DNA of 16,355 nucleotides from Rhodospirillaceae bacterium (GCA_018660305.1 JABJKO010000177.1:1-16355); one strand, 5' to 3'; shown: positions 1 to 7,511, numbered from the stretch's first letter. Numbers and translations are program-made. The notes: generated by a model from the letters alone, not told the origin.

Positions 1-259
1 AGTATCCCGCCAAATTGAATCTCCTGCGCCGCGGGCATTTTGTGCCAGGGGCAGGAGCGTGGTGCAGCGCGTAGCCCTGCTACGGGCAAGCCGCGCGACG
101 CACCCCTGGCACAAAATGCCCCGGCCCGAAGGGTTGCGCGCAGACGGCCGCCCACTTCGTTGCGATCCTTGTCCGATGCGACGGCATCGCCCTGCGGACC
201 GCGCCTCGCGGATCGACTCATCTGCGCACAACGCAGGGGGTTCAATTTAGCGGGATACT
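1..259. repeat. Nested palindromic element with 28-bp terminal inverted repeats
   Basis: Bases 1-28 and the reverse complement of 232-259 agree at 25 of 28 positions; the differences are at 11, 20 and 22, and each still allows a G-U pair in one of the two possible RNAs. Inside, 33-51 and 103-121 form a perfect 19-bp inverted repeat. It continues inward through 57-60/98-101 and 67-71/92-96 to an apical GTAGC-CCT-GCTAC hairpin (71-83). A second branch pairs 134-144 with 221-231 (one mismatch) and contains hairpins 174-179/184-189 and 199-203/207-211. The whole folds as a three-way junction. No transposase or credible protein is encoded; the short open frames crossing it look like GC-rich chance frames. 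The left end coincides with the window edge, so the element could be longer and a target duplication cannot be tested. Family not recognised. Confidence 0.75.
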
Positions 260-281
260 GCTCTAACGAACGCGCCAGATT

Positions 282-746
282 TCAGGCGGCGTGCGGCGCG
301 GTCTGGGCGGTCAGCTGCTTGAACAGCTCGGCCGAATCAGCCACGCTCCGCAACTGGTCGCAGCGCGCACCGTCCCGCAGGAGCCGGGAAATACGGGCCA
401 GCGCCTTGAGATGATCGGCACCGGCGGATTCCGGCGCTAATAGCAGAAACAGCACATCGACCGGTTGATTGTCGACGGAGTCAAAATCGACCGGCTGTTC
501 GAGAAGCGCGAACACGCCATAAAGACGGTCGAGTTCCGGCAGCTTGCCATGAGGGATCGCGACCCCGCCGCCGACACCGGTGGTGCCCAGGCGTTCCCGC
601 TCCAGTAAAACATCGAATATCTTTCGCTCGTGAAGACCGGTCAGTTCGGCGGCCTGTTTCGCGAGTTCATGCAGGACCTGCTTTTTGCTGGAGGCCCGAA
701 CACACGTCAGGACGCTGTCGGAGGTCAACAAATCGAGAATTTCCAT
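282..746 (-). CDS. ptsN: PtsN, nitrogen PTS EIIA component
   Basis: The 154-residue product is a single PTS EIIA type-2 domain of the nitrogen-related phosphotransferase system. It accepts phosphate from NPr (PtsO) on a histidine and acts in the cytoplasm as a regulator, not in sugar uptake. The phospho-acceptor is His66 in the motif GGGVAIPHGKL, preceded by the family's typical RERLGTTGVG stretch. Length matches the usual 150-165 residues. The ATG follows an AGGAAAG-type ribosome binding site. It is the last gene of the kdsD-lpt-rpoN-hpf cluster, 18 bp after hpf, the classic position of ptsN near rpoN. Its stop codon lies only 22 bp from the palindromic element at 1-259. In this family PtsN affects potassium homeostasis, nitrogen signalling and the stringent response; which applies here cannot be seen. 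Confidence 0.95.
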   Translation of the reverse strand: MEILDLLTSDSVLTCVRASSKKQVLHELAKQAAELTGLHERKIFDVLLERERLGTTGVGGGVAIPHGKLPELDRLYGVFALLEQPVDFDSVDNQPVDVLFLLLAPESAGADHLKALARISRLLRDGARCDQLRSVADSAELFKQLTAQTAPHAA

Positions 747-764
747 AATGGTCTTTCCTGGCCG

Positions 765-1364
765 TCAGCGAGCCAATGTCGACGGGGCGTTGCCTTGCGG
801 GTCGACCCAACCGACATTTCCGTCGCTTCGTCTGTAAATTACGTTAATGCCACCATGGGCTCTGTTCTGAAACACGAGCACTTCGGTATTGGCAAGGTCC
901 ATCCGCATCACGGCTTCACCCACGGTCAATGAATCGATCTGAGTGGTCATTTCCGCGATGACAACCGGCTGGTCGTTTTCCGTGACCGGTTCTTCTTCGT
1001 CTTCGTTGCCGGCCGCCAGGACATATTGCTGTGCCTCGACCGCCGCCGCATCGGATGCCGCCTTTCGATGATCCCGCAGGCGGCGTTTATAACGGCGCAA
1101 CCGTTTGGCAATCCGCTCCATCGCCGCATCGAAGGCCGCCTGGGCCCCGTTCGATTCGGCGTGCCCCTGCATTTGAATGTTCCGGCCCACATGCACCGAT
1201 ATATCGGAGCGCACCTGTTTGCCTTTGCCTTGCGGAGAAAAGACAACCGACGCCTCGATGGCATGCTCAAAATATTTCGAGACCGCATCGGATAATTGCG
1301 TTTCAACGTGGCTGCGAAGCGCATCACCGACGTTCAGCTGCTTACCAGTGACCATGACCTGCAT
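765..1364 (-). CDS. hpf: Ribosome hibernation promoting factor, long form
   Basis: The 199-residue product is a long-type HPF (RaiA/YfiA family), which binds the 30S decoding region and joins ribosomes into inactive 100S dimers in starvation. Residues 1 to about 100 are the ribosome-binding domain, beginning MQVMVTGKQLNVGDALR and ending in a basic stretch (KRLRRYKRRLRDHR). An acidic linker (about 118-130, EDEEE) follows. The C-terminal dimerisation domain occupies about 135-199, with the typical SLTVGEAVMRMD and GGINVIYRR motifs. Many alphaproteobacteria use this long form instead of the short HPF of E. coli. The ATG has no strong Shine-Dalgarno sequence; a second in-frame ATG three codons later is possible. 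It lies between rpoN and ptsN, the common order, and a weak promoter candidate sits upstream. Confidence 0.95.
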   Translation of the reverse strand: MQVMVTGKQLNVGDALRSHVETQLSDAVSKYFEHAIEASVVFSPQGKGKQVRSDISVHVGRNIQMQGHAESNGAQAAFDAAMERIAKRLRRYKRRLRDHRKAASDAAAVEAQQYVLAAGNEDEEEPVTENDQPVVIAEMTTQIDSLTVGEAVMRMDLANTEVLVFQNRAHGGINVIYRRSDGNVGWVDPQGNAPSTLAR

Positions 1365-1455
1365 GGAAGACCGTATCTATGGGACACATAAGATCGTTTT
1401 CAGCCCGGACCGGCCTCTTCCTCAAACCGGAAGCGCTGGGCCTCAAGGGCGGCGC

Positions 1456-1485
1456 AAAGTAAGACTCACCGGGCGCCAGAGTCAA
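1456..1485 (-). promoter_or_regulatory. Possible hpf-ptsN promoter
   Basis: On the minus strand, TTGACT (1485-1480) is five of six to the sigma-70 -35 consensus. TACTTT (1461-1456) lies 18 bp further on and matches only three of six at -10. It sits in the 171-bp gap between rpoN and hpf, so it would give hpf and ptsN an independent start, useful because HPF is normally growth-phase controlled. An imperfect hairpin (1488-1493/1503-1508) lies just upstream without a U-tract on the minus strand. Nothing else in this gap is recognisable. Confidence 0.3.
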
Positions 1486-1535
1486 TGACCTATCGCATAC
1501 GAATAGGTGATTTTCGGTGTTTTGGTGTTAGCCGG

Positions 1536-3113
1536 TCAGGCCAGCATGGTCTTTTCCCGCCGGCGCTGGACGGAGGACGGGATATGCATGGATTCCCGGT
1601 ATTTGGCGATGGTGCGCCGCGCCACGTCCAGACCGTCATCGCGCAGGATCGAGACGATTTTGTCATCGGAAAGGACATTTTCGAGTGATTCCGCTTCGAT
1701 AAGCCCCTTGATGCGGTATCGAATGGCTTCCGCGGACGGTGCGTCCGTGCCGTCAAGGGACTCGCCCACCGCGAAGGTAAAGAAATATTTCAGCTCAAAG
1801 ATACCGCGGGGCGTTGCCATGTATTTGTTGGTGGTCACCCGGCTGACGGTGCTTTCGTGCACATCTATGGTTTGGCCGATATCGCGCAGAACCAGCGGTC
1901 TCAGGTACTGAACGCCCTTTTCGAGAAATTTTTCCTGGTGACGCACAATCTCGGTGGAGACGCGCAGAATGGTCTGGGCCCGTTGATGAAGCGCCCGGAC
2001 CAGCCAGTTCGCGGACTGATAACAATCGGCGATATATTCCTTATCTTCCTGGCGCGTCGCCTGCTTGCTGATTTCCGAATAATAGCGGTTATTGATCAGC
2101 ACCTGCGGCAGCGCATCGCTGTTGACCTCCACCAACCAGCCGCCGCCCACTTTGCGGCGCACAGTCACGTCCGGCGTCACCGCCTGCGCGACCGTATGAT
2201 CGAAGGCCATGGCGGGTTTGGGATTAAGCGCTTTGATCTCTTCGATCATGTCGGCGATGTCTTCGCTATCGACGCCGCATAGTTTTCGCAGCGCTTTGAA
2301 CTCGCGCTTGCCGAGGAGTTCAAGGTTTTCGATCAGCGCCTGCATGGCCGGATCGTAACGATCCTTGTCCTTAAGCTGCAGCGCGAGGCATTCGGAAAGA
2401 TTGCGGGCAAAAATGCCAGGAGGATCGCATTGCTGCACTCTCAAAAGCACGCGCTCGACCGCGGCAATATCGCACCCCAGATTCTCCGCCACCTCGGCCA
2501 GATCAACCAGCAGATACCCCGATTCATCAATCAGATCGGTCATATAGACGGCGATCATCCGATCAACGGGATCCTCAAAATCCATGTTTATCTGCCCGAT
2601 CAGATGATCACGCAGCACAATCTCTTCGGCCGGCGCATTTTCCAGATCCGGGTCGTCGAGATCAAACCCGCCGGCCCCCTGAACCTGCCAGTGAAGGGTA
2701 TCGGCTTCCGTCGGCGGGGTCGTATCCGACTGGGTATCGGCAGACCAGACATTGTCGTAATCCGCGTCCAGCCCGGCATCGTGATCGAGGGTCAGATTTT
2801 CGCTGTCCACCAGATCGACCGAATCCTGTTCCGGGGGGCCATCATCCATGCCCGATTCCGGGGTGGCCGCGCCATCGGCCCCGTCGCTCTCCGCGGCGCC
2901 GCTATCTGAGTCAGAATCGGACCGTTTATCGTCGGAATCGTCGGATCCGTCGAGAGTTTCGCGTTCGAGAAGGGGGTTTTGTTCGAGTTCCTGATCGACA
3001 TACTGGACCAGTTCCAAACTGGACATCTGCAGCAGCTTGATCGCTTGCTGCAACTGCGGCGTCATGACCAGAGACTGGACCTGACGCAGGTCCAATCGTG
3101 GAACCAGGGCCAT
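1536..3113 (-). CDS. rpoN: RNA polymerase sigma-54 factor
   Basis: The 525-residue product is sigma-54, which directs RNA polymerase to -24/-12 promoters and needs an AAA+ activator such as NtrC to open DNA. Region I (1-50) is Gln/Leu-rich (SLVMTPQLQQAIKLLQM), the activator-responsive part. Residues 55-145 are a long, very acidic region II rich in Asp and Ser. Core-binding domains follow (about 160-330). The helix-turn-helix is around 411-430 (DIGQTIDVHESTVSRVT), and the RpoN box that reads the -24 element is ARRTIAKYRE at 498-507. It is about 50 residues longer than the 477-residue E. coli protein, mainly through region II. The ATG has a weak AAGGTAG site. It starts 45 bp after lptB and is probably cotranscribed with it. 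Targets are expected in nitrogen metabolism; the only candidate site nearby is a poorly spaced one upstream of gltD. Confidence 0.97.
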   Translation of the reverse strand: MALVPRLDLRQVQSLVMTPQLQQAIKLLQMSSLELVQYVDQELEQNPLLERETLDGSDDSDDKRSDSDSDSGAAESDGADGAATPESGMDDGPPEQDSVDLVDSENLTLDHDAGLDADYDNVWSADTQSDTTPPTEADTLHWQVQGAGGFDLDDPDLENAPAEEIVLRDHLIGQINMDFEDPVDRMIAVYMTDLIDESGYLLVDLAEVAENLGCDIAAVERVLLRVQQCDPPGIFARNLSECLALQLKDKDRYDPAMQALIENLELLGKREFKALRKLCGVDSEDIADMIEEIKALNPKPAMAFDHTVAQAVTPDVTVRRKVGGGWLVEVNSDALPQVLINNRYYSEISKQATRQEDKEYIADCYQSANWLVRALHQRAQTILRVSTEIVRHQEKFLEKGVQYLRPLVLRDIGQTIDVHESTVSRVTTNKYMATPRGIFELKYFFTFAVGESLDGTDAPSAEAIRYRIKGLIEAESLENVLSDDKIVSILRDDGLDVARRTIAKYRESMHIPSSVQRRREKTMLA

Positions 3114-3158
3114 TACTGCTACCTTACGCGGACTAACTCGAAACCGTTATTAGCCGTT

Positions 3159-3980
3159 TTACAGGCTGAACCTTTCACCAAGGTAAACACGGCGAACGTC
3201 CTCGTGAGTGACGATTTCTGCGGGTTTCCCATCCATTAACACCCTCCCGTCATGGAGGATATAAGCCCGGTCAACGATGTCCAGCGTTTCCCGGACATTA
3301 TGGTCGGTGATCAGGACACCGATTCCGCGGTCCTTGAGGTGGGAGACCAGTTCGCGAATATCGCTGACCGCGATGGGATCGATACCCGCCAGAGGCTCAT
3401 CAAGCAGCATAAAGCTGGGATTTGAGGCCAGAGCCCGGGCGATTTCGACCCGGCGCCTTTCGCCACCGGACAGGGCCAGGGCCGGTGTCCGGCGCAGATG
3501 AGTGAGGGAAAATTCCGCCAGCAAGTCTTCGAGCCGGGCTTCGCGCTGGTCCGCCAGGGGCTCGGAAACCTCTAGCATGGCGCGAATATTGTTTTCCACC
3601 GACAACCCCCGGAAAATCGATGCTTCCTGAGGCAAATAGCCAATTCCCAGCCGGGATCGCCGGTACATGGGCAGGCCGGTGATATCCTCCCCATCCAGCA
3701 AAATGGTCCCGTAATCGGGCGAGATCAGACCGGTCATGATATAGAAACTGGTAGTCTTACCGGCGCCATTGGGCCCCAAGAGTCCAACAACTTCGCCGCG
3801 CTGAACCGAAAGCGATACCTCACGCAGTACGGGGCGTTTCTTGAAGGCCTTGCCGAGATTGCTGGCGACGAGCCCGGTATTGTCGGCAACCAGACGCGGG
3901 CCCTCCGCCGGCCGGTCCGTCGATGGCTGTGCCGGTCCGGTTCCCTGGATCGGGTCGTCGGGGCCTTGCCCTGAAGCCAT
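3159..3980 (-). CDS. lptB: LptB, LPS export ABC transporter ATPase
   Basis: The product (273 residues from this start) is the ATPase that, with LptF/LptG, extracts lipopolysaccharide from the inner membrane and drives it onto the LptC-LptA bridge. Walker A is GPNGAGKTT (69-77), the Q-loop is at about 118 (YLPQEASIF), the signature LSGGE is at 170-174, Walker B with catalytic Glu is LLDEP around 192-196, and the H-loop His is at 227 (ITDHNVRE). These are close to E. coli LptB, but a Pro/Gly-rich N-terminal extension of roughly 30 residues precedes the ATPase fold. I chose the ATG at 3980 because GGAG lies 9 bp before it; the frame could open at a TTG 15 bp upstream, but that codon overlaps the GGAG site. 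It follows lptA by 33 bp and precedes rpoN, a conserved proteobacterial order. Confidence 0.95.
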   Translation of the reverse strand: MASGQGPDDPIQGTGPAQPSTDRPAEGPRLVADNTGLVASNLGKAFKKRPVLREVSLSVQRGEVVGLLGPNGAGKTTSFYIMTGLISPDYGTILLDGEDITGLPMYRRSRLGIGYLPQEASIFRGLSVENNIRAMLEVSEPLADQREARLEDLLAEFSLTHLRRTPALALSGGERRRVEIARALASNPSFMLLDEPLAGIDPIAVSDIRELVSHLKDRGIGVLITDHNVRETLDIVDRAYILHDGRVLMDGKPAEIVTHEDVRRVYLGERFSL

Positions 3981-4013
3981 TAAATCCCACTCCAATCTAC
4001 GCGACGTGCGGCG

Positions 4014-4823
4014 TTACTGACTTTTCGGGAGGGGCTGCCGGCCCTGTCTCTGAAAAATTCCCCGTACCCGCCCCGAAGAGCCGCTCAGCAACCGGCTGAC
4101 ACCGCTATTCAGGTTGACCTCCGCCGCCTCACCATTCAGCTGATCGTCGCCACGGGTTATCTTAACCGATCCTTGCAAAACAATTATACCGGTTTGTGTG
4201 TTGTACACACCCCTGTGACCGCGCACGATTTCACTTGGCGTCGAGATAAGAACGTTGTCGAAGGCATCAATCCGGTTCACCTGGCTCTTGCCACCCTTGC
4301 CTTTGGAAAAATACGCCGTCAACACGTCGGCGCGCAGCCGCTTGTCGCCGCGCACCGCAACGGCATTGCCGCGGGCCACCGCCAGCGATTTTGCTTCCCA
4401 GAATTCCAGGCTTTTACTGGCCGAGATCTTGTCCGTCGCGGTCTCCATTCGCGGTGCGCCGGTCAGGACAAAAATGCCCTTGGTCACATCGTAGACGCCT
4501 TTTTTCCCGTAGGCCGTCTGACGCGGTGACGTGATGCGCACATTGCGGGCTGCATCAATACGCCAAATCTGGGTCTTGCCGTCCGGACCCTTTTTGTAGT
4601 GGGCGATGAGCTCATCCGCATGGACGGCAACATCACCCTGCCTCGCGCTCGCATTGCCACGCGCGATGTAGGTCTGTGCGTCCTGTTGCCATTCGATGCC
4701 TTGATCGGCATGAATTTCAACCGGCTTGCCGCTACCCTGATTGGGCAACCCCAGCCCTTGGGCGCCGGCCACGGACGGCCAGCAGAGCGACAGAAGGGCG
4801 ACAAGGAAGGCAAGGGTTCTCAC
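4014..4823 (-). CDS. lptA: LptA, periplasmic LPS transport protein
   Basis: The 269-residue product belongs to the LptA/OstA family, whose beta-jellyroll monomers stack into the periplasmic bridge carrying lipopolysaccharide from LptC to LptD. Residues 1-21 are a signal peptide (hydrophobic FLVALLSLCWPS, then VAGA before Gln). The OstA repeats follow, with motifs such as HADQGIEW, YIARGNA, VHADELIAHY and VRGHRGVYNTQTGIIVLQG. The tail (about 240-269) is basic and Gln-rich. It is longer than the 185-residue E. coli protein, as is common in alphaproteobacteria. The start is GTG: GTGA makes a 4-nt overlap with the lptC stop, pointing to translational coupling. Gene order lptC-lptA-lptB supports the identity. 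Confidence 0.92.
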   Translation of the reverse strand: MRTLAFLVALLSLCWPSVAGAQGLGLPNQGSGKPVEIHADQGIEWQQDAQTYIARGNASARQGDVAVHADELIAHYKKGPDGKTQIWRIDAARNVRITSPRQTAYGKKGVYDVTKGIFVLTGAPRMETATDKISASKSLEFWEAKSLAVARGNAVAVRGDKRLRADVLTAYFSKGKGGKSQVNRIDAFDNVLISTPSEIVRGHRGVYNTQTGIIVLQGSVKITRGDDQLNGEAAEVNLNSGVSRLLSGSSGRVRGIFQRQGRQPLPKSQ

Positions 4824-5554
4824 CCTTTGGGCCTCTTGAGCCCTTTGGACCGGGCCCGGGTTGGCTTTTTCGATGCGGGATAAAGAACCAGCTTGCTCTT
4901 ACCGGTGAAAATCACGCGCCGGCCACGATCGAAAATCTGAAAGCCCGCCGAATTCAGCGAACCAAACGGCCCTTGTCCGGAAACCGGATCCAGCCCTGTC
5001 GCCATCCCCCCCGCCAGATCGACATGGGCGCTGGCGGTGCGTAGCTCATAGCCGATATCGTGAAAAAGATTGACCGACCCCTTTAACGCCAGGGTCTCGG
5101 CCTTACGATCAAACAGGCCGCTATCGGCGGAAATCGCCAGCCAGGTACCCGACCCCATGGTGATATCGGCACGCGGAAAGGACAGATCAATCATCATGGG
5201 GCTGGTCTTTACCTGCGACGCAGCATCGGCGGTCACCGTGAAGGGACGGTCGTCGGAATCGGTCCCGGTAAAGCGCGGATTGACGATCTGCTGCCCACCG
5301 CCGTCATTCACCGTGACCTTCGATACGCCCAGAGAAAATCTTTTGGGCTTCTCGCCGAATTGCGGCCAGGCGATAACGATGAGGGCAACCGCAGCGGCGA
5401 TGAGGGGCAGGGTGATCCGCATGGAGCTGACAAAACGCGAATAGGCGCCGCCCGCCCGAATCCGGCGAATTTCGCCCAGCGTACCGCCTCGTTTTCCCGC
5501 TTGCCCTACTGGCGAGGCATCCGGGTCGGATTGTCGAAGGAATGTATCGGTCAT
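4820..5554 (-). CDS. lptC: LptC, LPS transport periplasmic anchor protein
   Basis: The product (244 residues) is LptC, a bitopic inner-membrane protein that receives lipopolysaccharide from LptB2FG and passes it to LptA. A cytoplasmic N-terminus of about 45 residues is followed by one membrane segment (about 49-65, PLIAAAVALIVIAWPQF) and then a periplasmic beta-jellyroll domain. The C-terminus is Lys/Arg-rich (KKPTRARSKGLKRPKG). Sequence conservation in this family is low, so the call leans on topology, domain pattern and the position between kdsD and lptA. A GTG immediately precedes the ATG I chose; either could be used. It begins 13 bp after kdsD and its TGA overlaps the GTG of lptA. It is longer than E. 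coli LptC (191 residues), mostly at the N-terminus. Confidence 0.88.
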   Translation of the reverse strand: MTDTFLRQSDPDASPVGQAGKRGGTLGEIRRIRAGGAYSRFVSSMRITLPLIAAAVALIVIAWPQFGEKPKRFSLGVSKVTVNDGGGQQIVNPRFTGTDSDDRPFTVTADAASQVKTSPMMIDLSFPRADITMGSGTWLAISADSGLFDRKAETLALKGSVNLFHDIGYELRTASAHVDLAGGMATGLDPVSGQGPFGSLNSAGFQIFDRGRRVIFTGKSKLVLYPASKKPTRARSKGLKRPKG

Positions 5555-5567
5555 CACACCGATCCGG

Positions 5568-6548
5568 TCAGACTATGCCGGCGCGCAATAAGTCGTGAAT
5601 GTGAACAATCCCCACCGGCCGTTCGTCATCGACAACGAAAAAGGCGGTGATCTTCCGCTCGTTCATCATGCCAAGAACCGCCGCGGCCAGCATATCCGGC
5701 GGCACCGTCTTGGGTGACCGGGTCATCACGTCACCAGCGGGACGCCCGAGCAAATCGCCTTCCATATGGCGCCGCAAATCGCCATCCGTGATTATGCCGC
5801 CCAGCATCCCGTCGGAGCCGACGACACCGATACAACCCAGGCTTTTGGTGGTCATTGTCAGCAGGGCCTCCGACATTAGCGTGTCTTCGGATACGAGCGG
5901 CAACGCATCGCCGCGATGCATGATGTCGGAAATCTTGATGAAGCGCCGCCCGAGCTGCCCGCCGGGATGCAGTGCGTTGAAGTTATCGGCCGAAAAGCCT
6001 TTGCGCTCGAGAAGCGCGACAGCAAGCGCATCGCCCAGGGCCATCATCGCCGTGGTCGAGGTGGTAGGCGCAAGATTGTGCGGGCAGGCTTCCTCGATGG
6101 GCGGCAGAACCAGAGACACATCACCGGCCTTATCGAGCGAACTGCCCGCCCGTCCGGTCAAAACAATCAAGGGGATGTTCTTTATCTTGGTGAAGGCAAC
6201 CAGGTCTGAGAGCTCGTGTGTTTCACCGGAATAGGACAGGGTCAGAACCACGTCCCGGAGTGTTATCATGCCGAGATCGCCATGGCTGGCCTCCGCCGCA
6301 TTGATGTATTGGGCGGGGGTGCCGGTCGATGCCAGGGTCGCCGCAATTTTCTGCGCTACATGGCCGCTCTTGCCCATGCCGCTGATAACGACACGGCCCT
6401 CGGCAGCCTCGATCACATCAAGAGCGTGGATAAAATTGTCACCCAGCGTTTCAGCGACGGCGGCAAGGCCCGCCGCCTCGTCCGCCAGCACCCGCCGGGC
6501 GACATCGAGATCTGAAGATTTAGTTTTAGTCTTCTGCGCAACCGTCAC
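5568..6548 (-). CDS. kdsD: Arabinose-5-phosphate isomerase (KdsD/KpsF)
   Basis: The enzyme converts ribulose-5-phosphate to arabinose-5-phosphate, the first step of Kdo synthesis for the lipopolysaccharide core. Numbered from the GTG (326 residues; E. coli KdsD is 328), the SIS domain covers about 40-175, with GMGKSGH at 57-63 and ASHGDLGMI at 87-95. Conserved active-site positions are visible: Lys60, Glu110 (SGET), Glu153 and His194 (LHPGG). Two CBS domains follow (about 208-262 and 275-326, ending HIHDLLRAGIV). The frame also opens at TTG 6575, but that codon overlaps the best promoter -10 box and has no ribosome site, while the GTG at 6548 has GGGAA upstream and gives the family length. 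It heads the kdsD-lptC-lptA-lptB cluster, joining Kdo synthesis to LPS export. Confidence 0.93.
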   Translation of the reverse strand: MTVAQKTKTKSSDLDVARRVLADEAAGLAAVAETLGDNFIHALDVIEAAEGRVVISGMGKSGHVAQKIAATLASTGTPAQYINAAEASHGDLGMITLRDVVLTLSYSGETHELSDLVAFTKIKNIPLIVLTGRAGSSLDKAGDVSLVLPPIEEACPHNLAPTTSTTAMMALGDALAVALLERKGFSADNFNALHPGGQLGRRFIKISDIMHRGDALPLVSEDTLMSEALLTMTTKSLGCIGVVGSDGMLGGIITDGDLRRHMEGDLLGRPAGDVMTRSPKTVPPDMLAAAVLGMMNERKITAFFVVDDERPVGIVHIHDLLRAGIV

Positions 6549-6574
6549 GATGGTGGTTCCCAAGTTTAGGCCCA

Positions 6575-6603
6575 AATACAGTCAGTAAATAAGTTTAACC
6601 CAA
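6575..6603 (-). promoter_or_regulatory. Candidate promoter of the kdsD-lpt operon
   Basis: Minus-strand TTGGGT (6603-6598, three of six to -35) and TGTATT (6580-6575, four of six to -10) are separated by exactly 17 bp of AT-rich DNA. Transcription would begin near 6568, about 20 nt before the GTG start of kdsD. A pair of 11-bp tandem repeats lies just upstream at 6624-6645. The match is modest, but this is the only AT-rich stretch ahead of the seven-gene cluster. Confidence 0.4.
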
Positions 6604-6623
6604 AAACCCTATGGACAGGAATT

Positions 6624-6645
6624 CCAATCGTCCCCCAATCGTCCC
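6624..6645. repeat. Perfect 11-bp tandem duplication upstream of kdsD
   Basis: The sequence CCAATCGTCCC occurs twice head to tail without a gap (6624-6634 and 6635-6645). One unit equals about one turn of DNA helix, so both copies face the same side. It lies between the end of rnd and the kdsD promoter candidate, about 20 bp upstream of the -35 box, where an activator or repressor could bind. No known regulator motif is recognised. Confidence 0.5.
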
Positions 6646-6660
6646 AATGTGCGATCCACA

Positions 6661-7272
6661 TCAGTGTTCGAAAATATCCGTGTCGGGCCATCCGGCCAGA
6701 TCCAGCTGAGCCCGGGTCGGTAGAAATTCAAAACAGGCCTTGGCCAGATCCGTGCGGTTCTCCCGCGCCAGCATAAGATCGAGTTTGCTGCGCAGCTCAT
6801 GAAGATACAGCACATCTGACGCCGCATAGGTGAGCTGCGCCTCGGTCAGTTCAGCCGCGCCCCAATCCGAAGATTGCTGTTCTTTGGAAATCGAGACGCC
6901 GAGAAGATCGCGGCACAGATCCTTGAGCCCGTGCCGATCAGTGAATGTCCGGATCAGTTTTGAGGCGATCTTGGTGCAATAGATCGGCCGGCACTCGACG
7001 CCCAGGTAGCGCTGCAGGACAGCCACGTCGAACCGGGCGAAGTGAAACAGCTTGGTCACTTTCGGGTCCACCAGCAGGGCCTTGAGATTGGGGGCGTCAT
7101 AGGCGCCCTGTGCCAGCTGGACAATATGGGCATTGCCGTCGCCGGCCGATAGCTGCACCAGACAGAGCCGGTCCCGATCGGGTTTGAGTCCCATTGTCTC
7201 CGTATCGATGGCAACACTGTCGCCGAAGTTCAGGCCCTCGGGTAGATCGCCTTTATGGAACTCAACGGTCAT
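6661..7272 (-). CDS. rnd: RNase D-like 3'-5' exonuclease, short form
   Basis: The 203-residue product is a DEDDy-family exonuclease related to the catalytic domain of RNase D, which trims the 3' ends of tRNA and other stable RNA precursors. Metal-binding acidic residues are Asp23 and Glu25 (AIDTETMGL), Asp82 (FHFARFD) and Asp153. The YAASD motif (Tyr149-Asp153) is the DEDDy signature. The protein ends soon after the exonuclease fold and lacks the HRDC domains of E. coli RNase D (375 residues), the usual short alphaproteobacterial version. The frame stays open upstream to 7413, but that part runs through the tRNA-Leu gene and does not resemble the family, so I start at ATG 7272 (MTVEFHKGDLPEGL), despite a weak ribosome site. 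It lies 91 bp downstream of tRNA-Leu on the same strand and could share its transcript. Confidence 0.9.
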   Translation of the reverse strand: MTVEFHKGDLPEGLNFGDSVAIDTETMGLKPDRDRLCLVQLSAGDGNAHIVQLAQGAYDAPNLKALLVDPKVTKLFHFARFDVAVLQRYLGVECRPIYCTKIASKLIRTFTDRHGLKDLCRDLLGVSISKEQQSSDWGAAELTEAQLTYAASDVLYLHELRSKLDLMLARENRTDLAKACFEFLPTRAQLDLAGWPDTDIFEH

Positions 7273-7363
7273 GTGCGGGCGTGTCTCATCTGATAGGGCG
7301 CGCCGTGTCCGCCCATGGGGAAGACAGGACGATGGCCACAACGGACCACCCGGCAAGGCCGGA

Positions 7364-7450
<87 letters not shown>

Positions 7451-7462
7451 TAAAACGTAACG

Positions 7463-7492
7463 TGGGTATGCCACAGGACGTTGCAATGTCAA
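7463..7492 (-). promoter_or_regulatory. Promoter of tRNA-Leu
   Basis: A perfect TTGACA -35 box (7492-7487) lies on the minus strand. At 18 bp spacing there is a poor -10, TACCCA (7468-7463). Transcription would begin a few bases before the mature tRNA 5' end at 7450, a typical stable-RNA layout. The weak -10 is the main doubt. Confidence 0.5.
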
Positions 7493-7511
7493 CTGCTTTC
7501 CAACGGGTTTG

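Noticed and set aside
103..121. Sigma-54-like TGGCAC within the palindromic element
   Set aside because: The spacing to the next GC is two bases too short for a -24/-12 promoter, and the sequence is explained by the inverted repeat.
40..414. Open reading frames on the plus strand across the left edge (40-414 and 59-250)
   Set aside because: They run through the palindromic element and antisense to ptsN, with Arg/Ala/Pro-rich products typical of GC-rich chance frames and no family resemblance.
1488..1508. Hairpin between hpf and rpoN as an rpoN terminator
   Set aside because: The stem is imperfect (bulged A) and has no U-tract on the minus strand.
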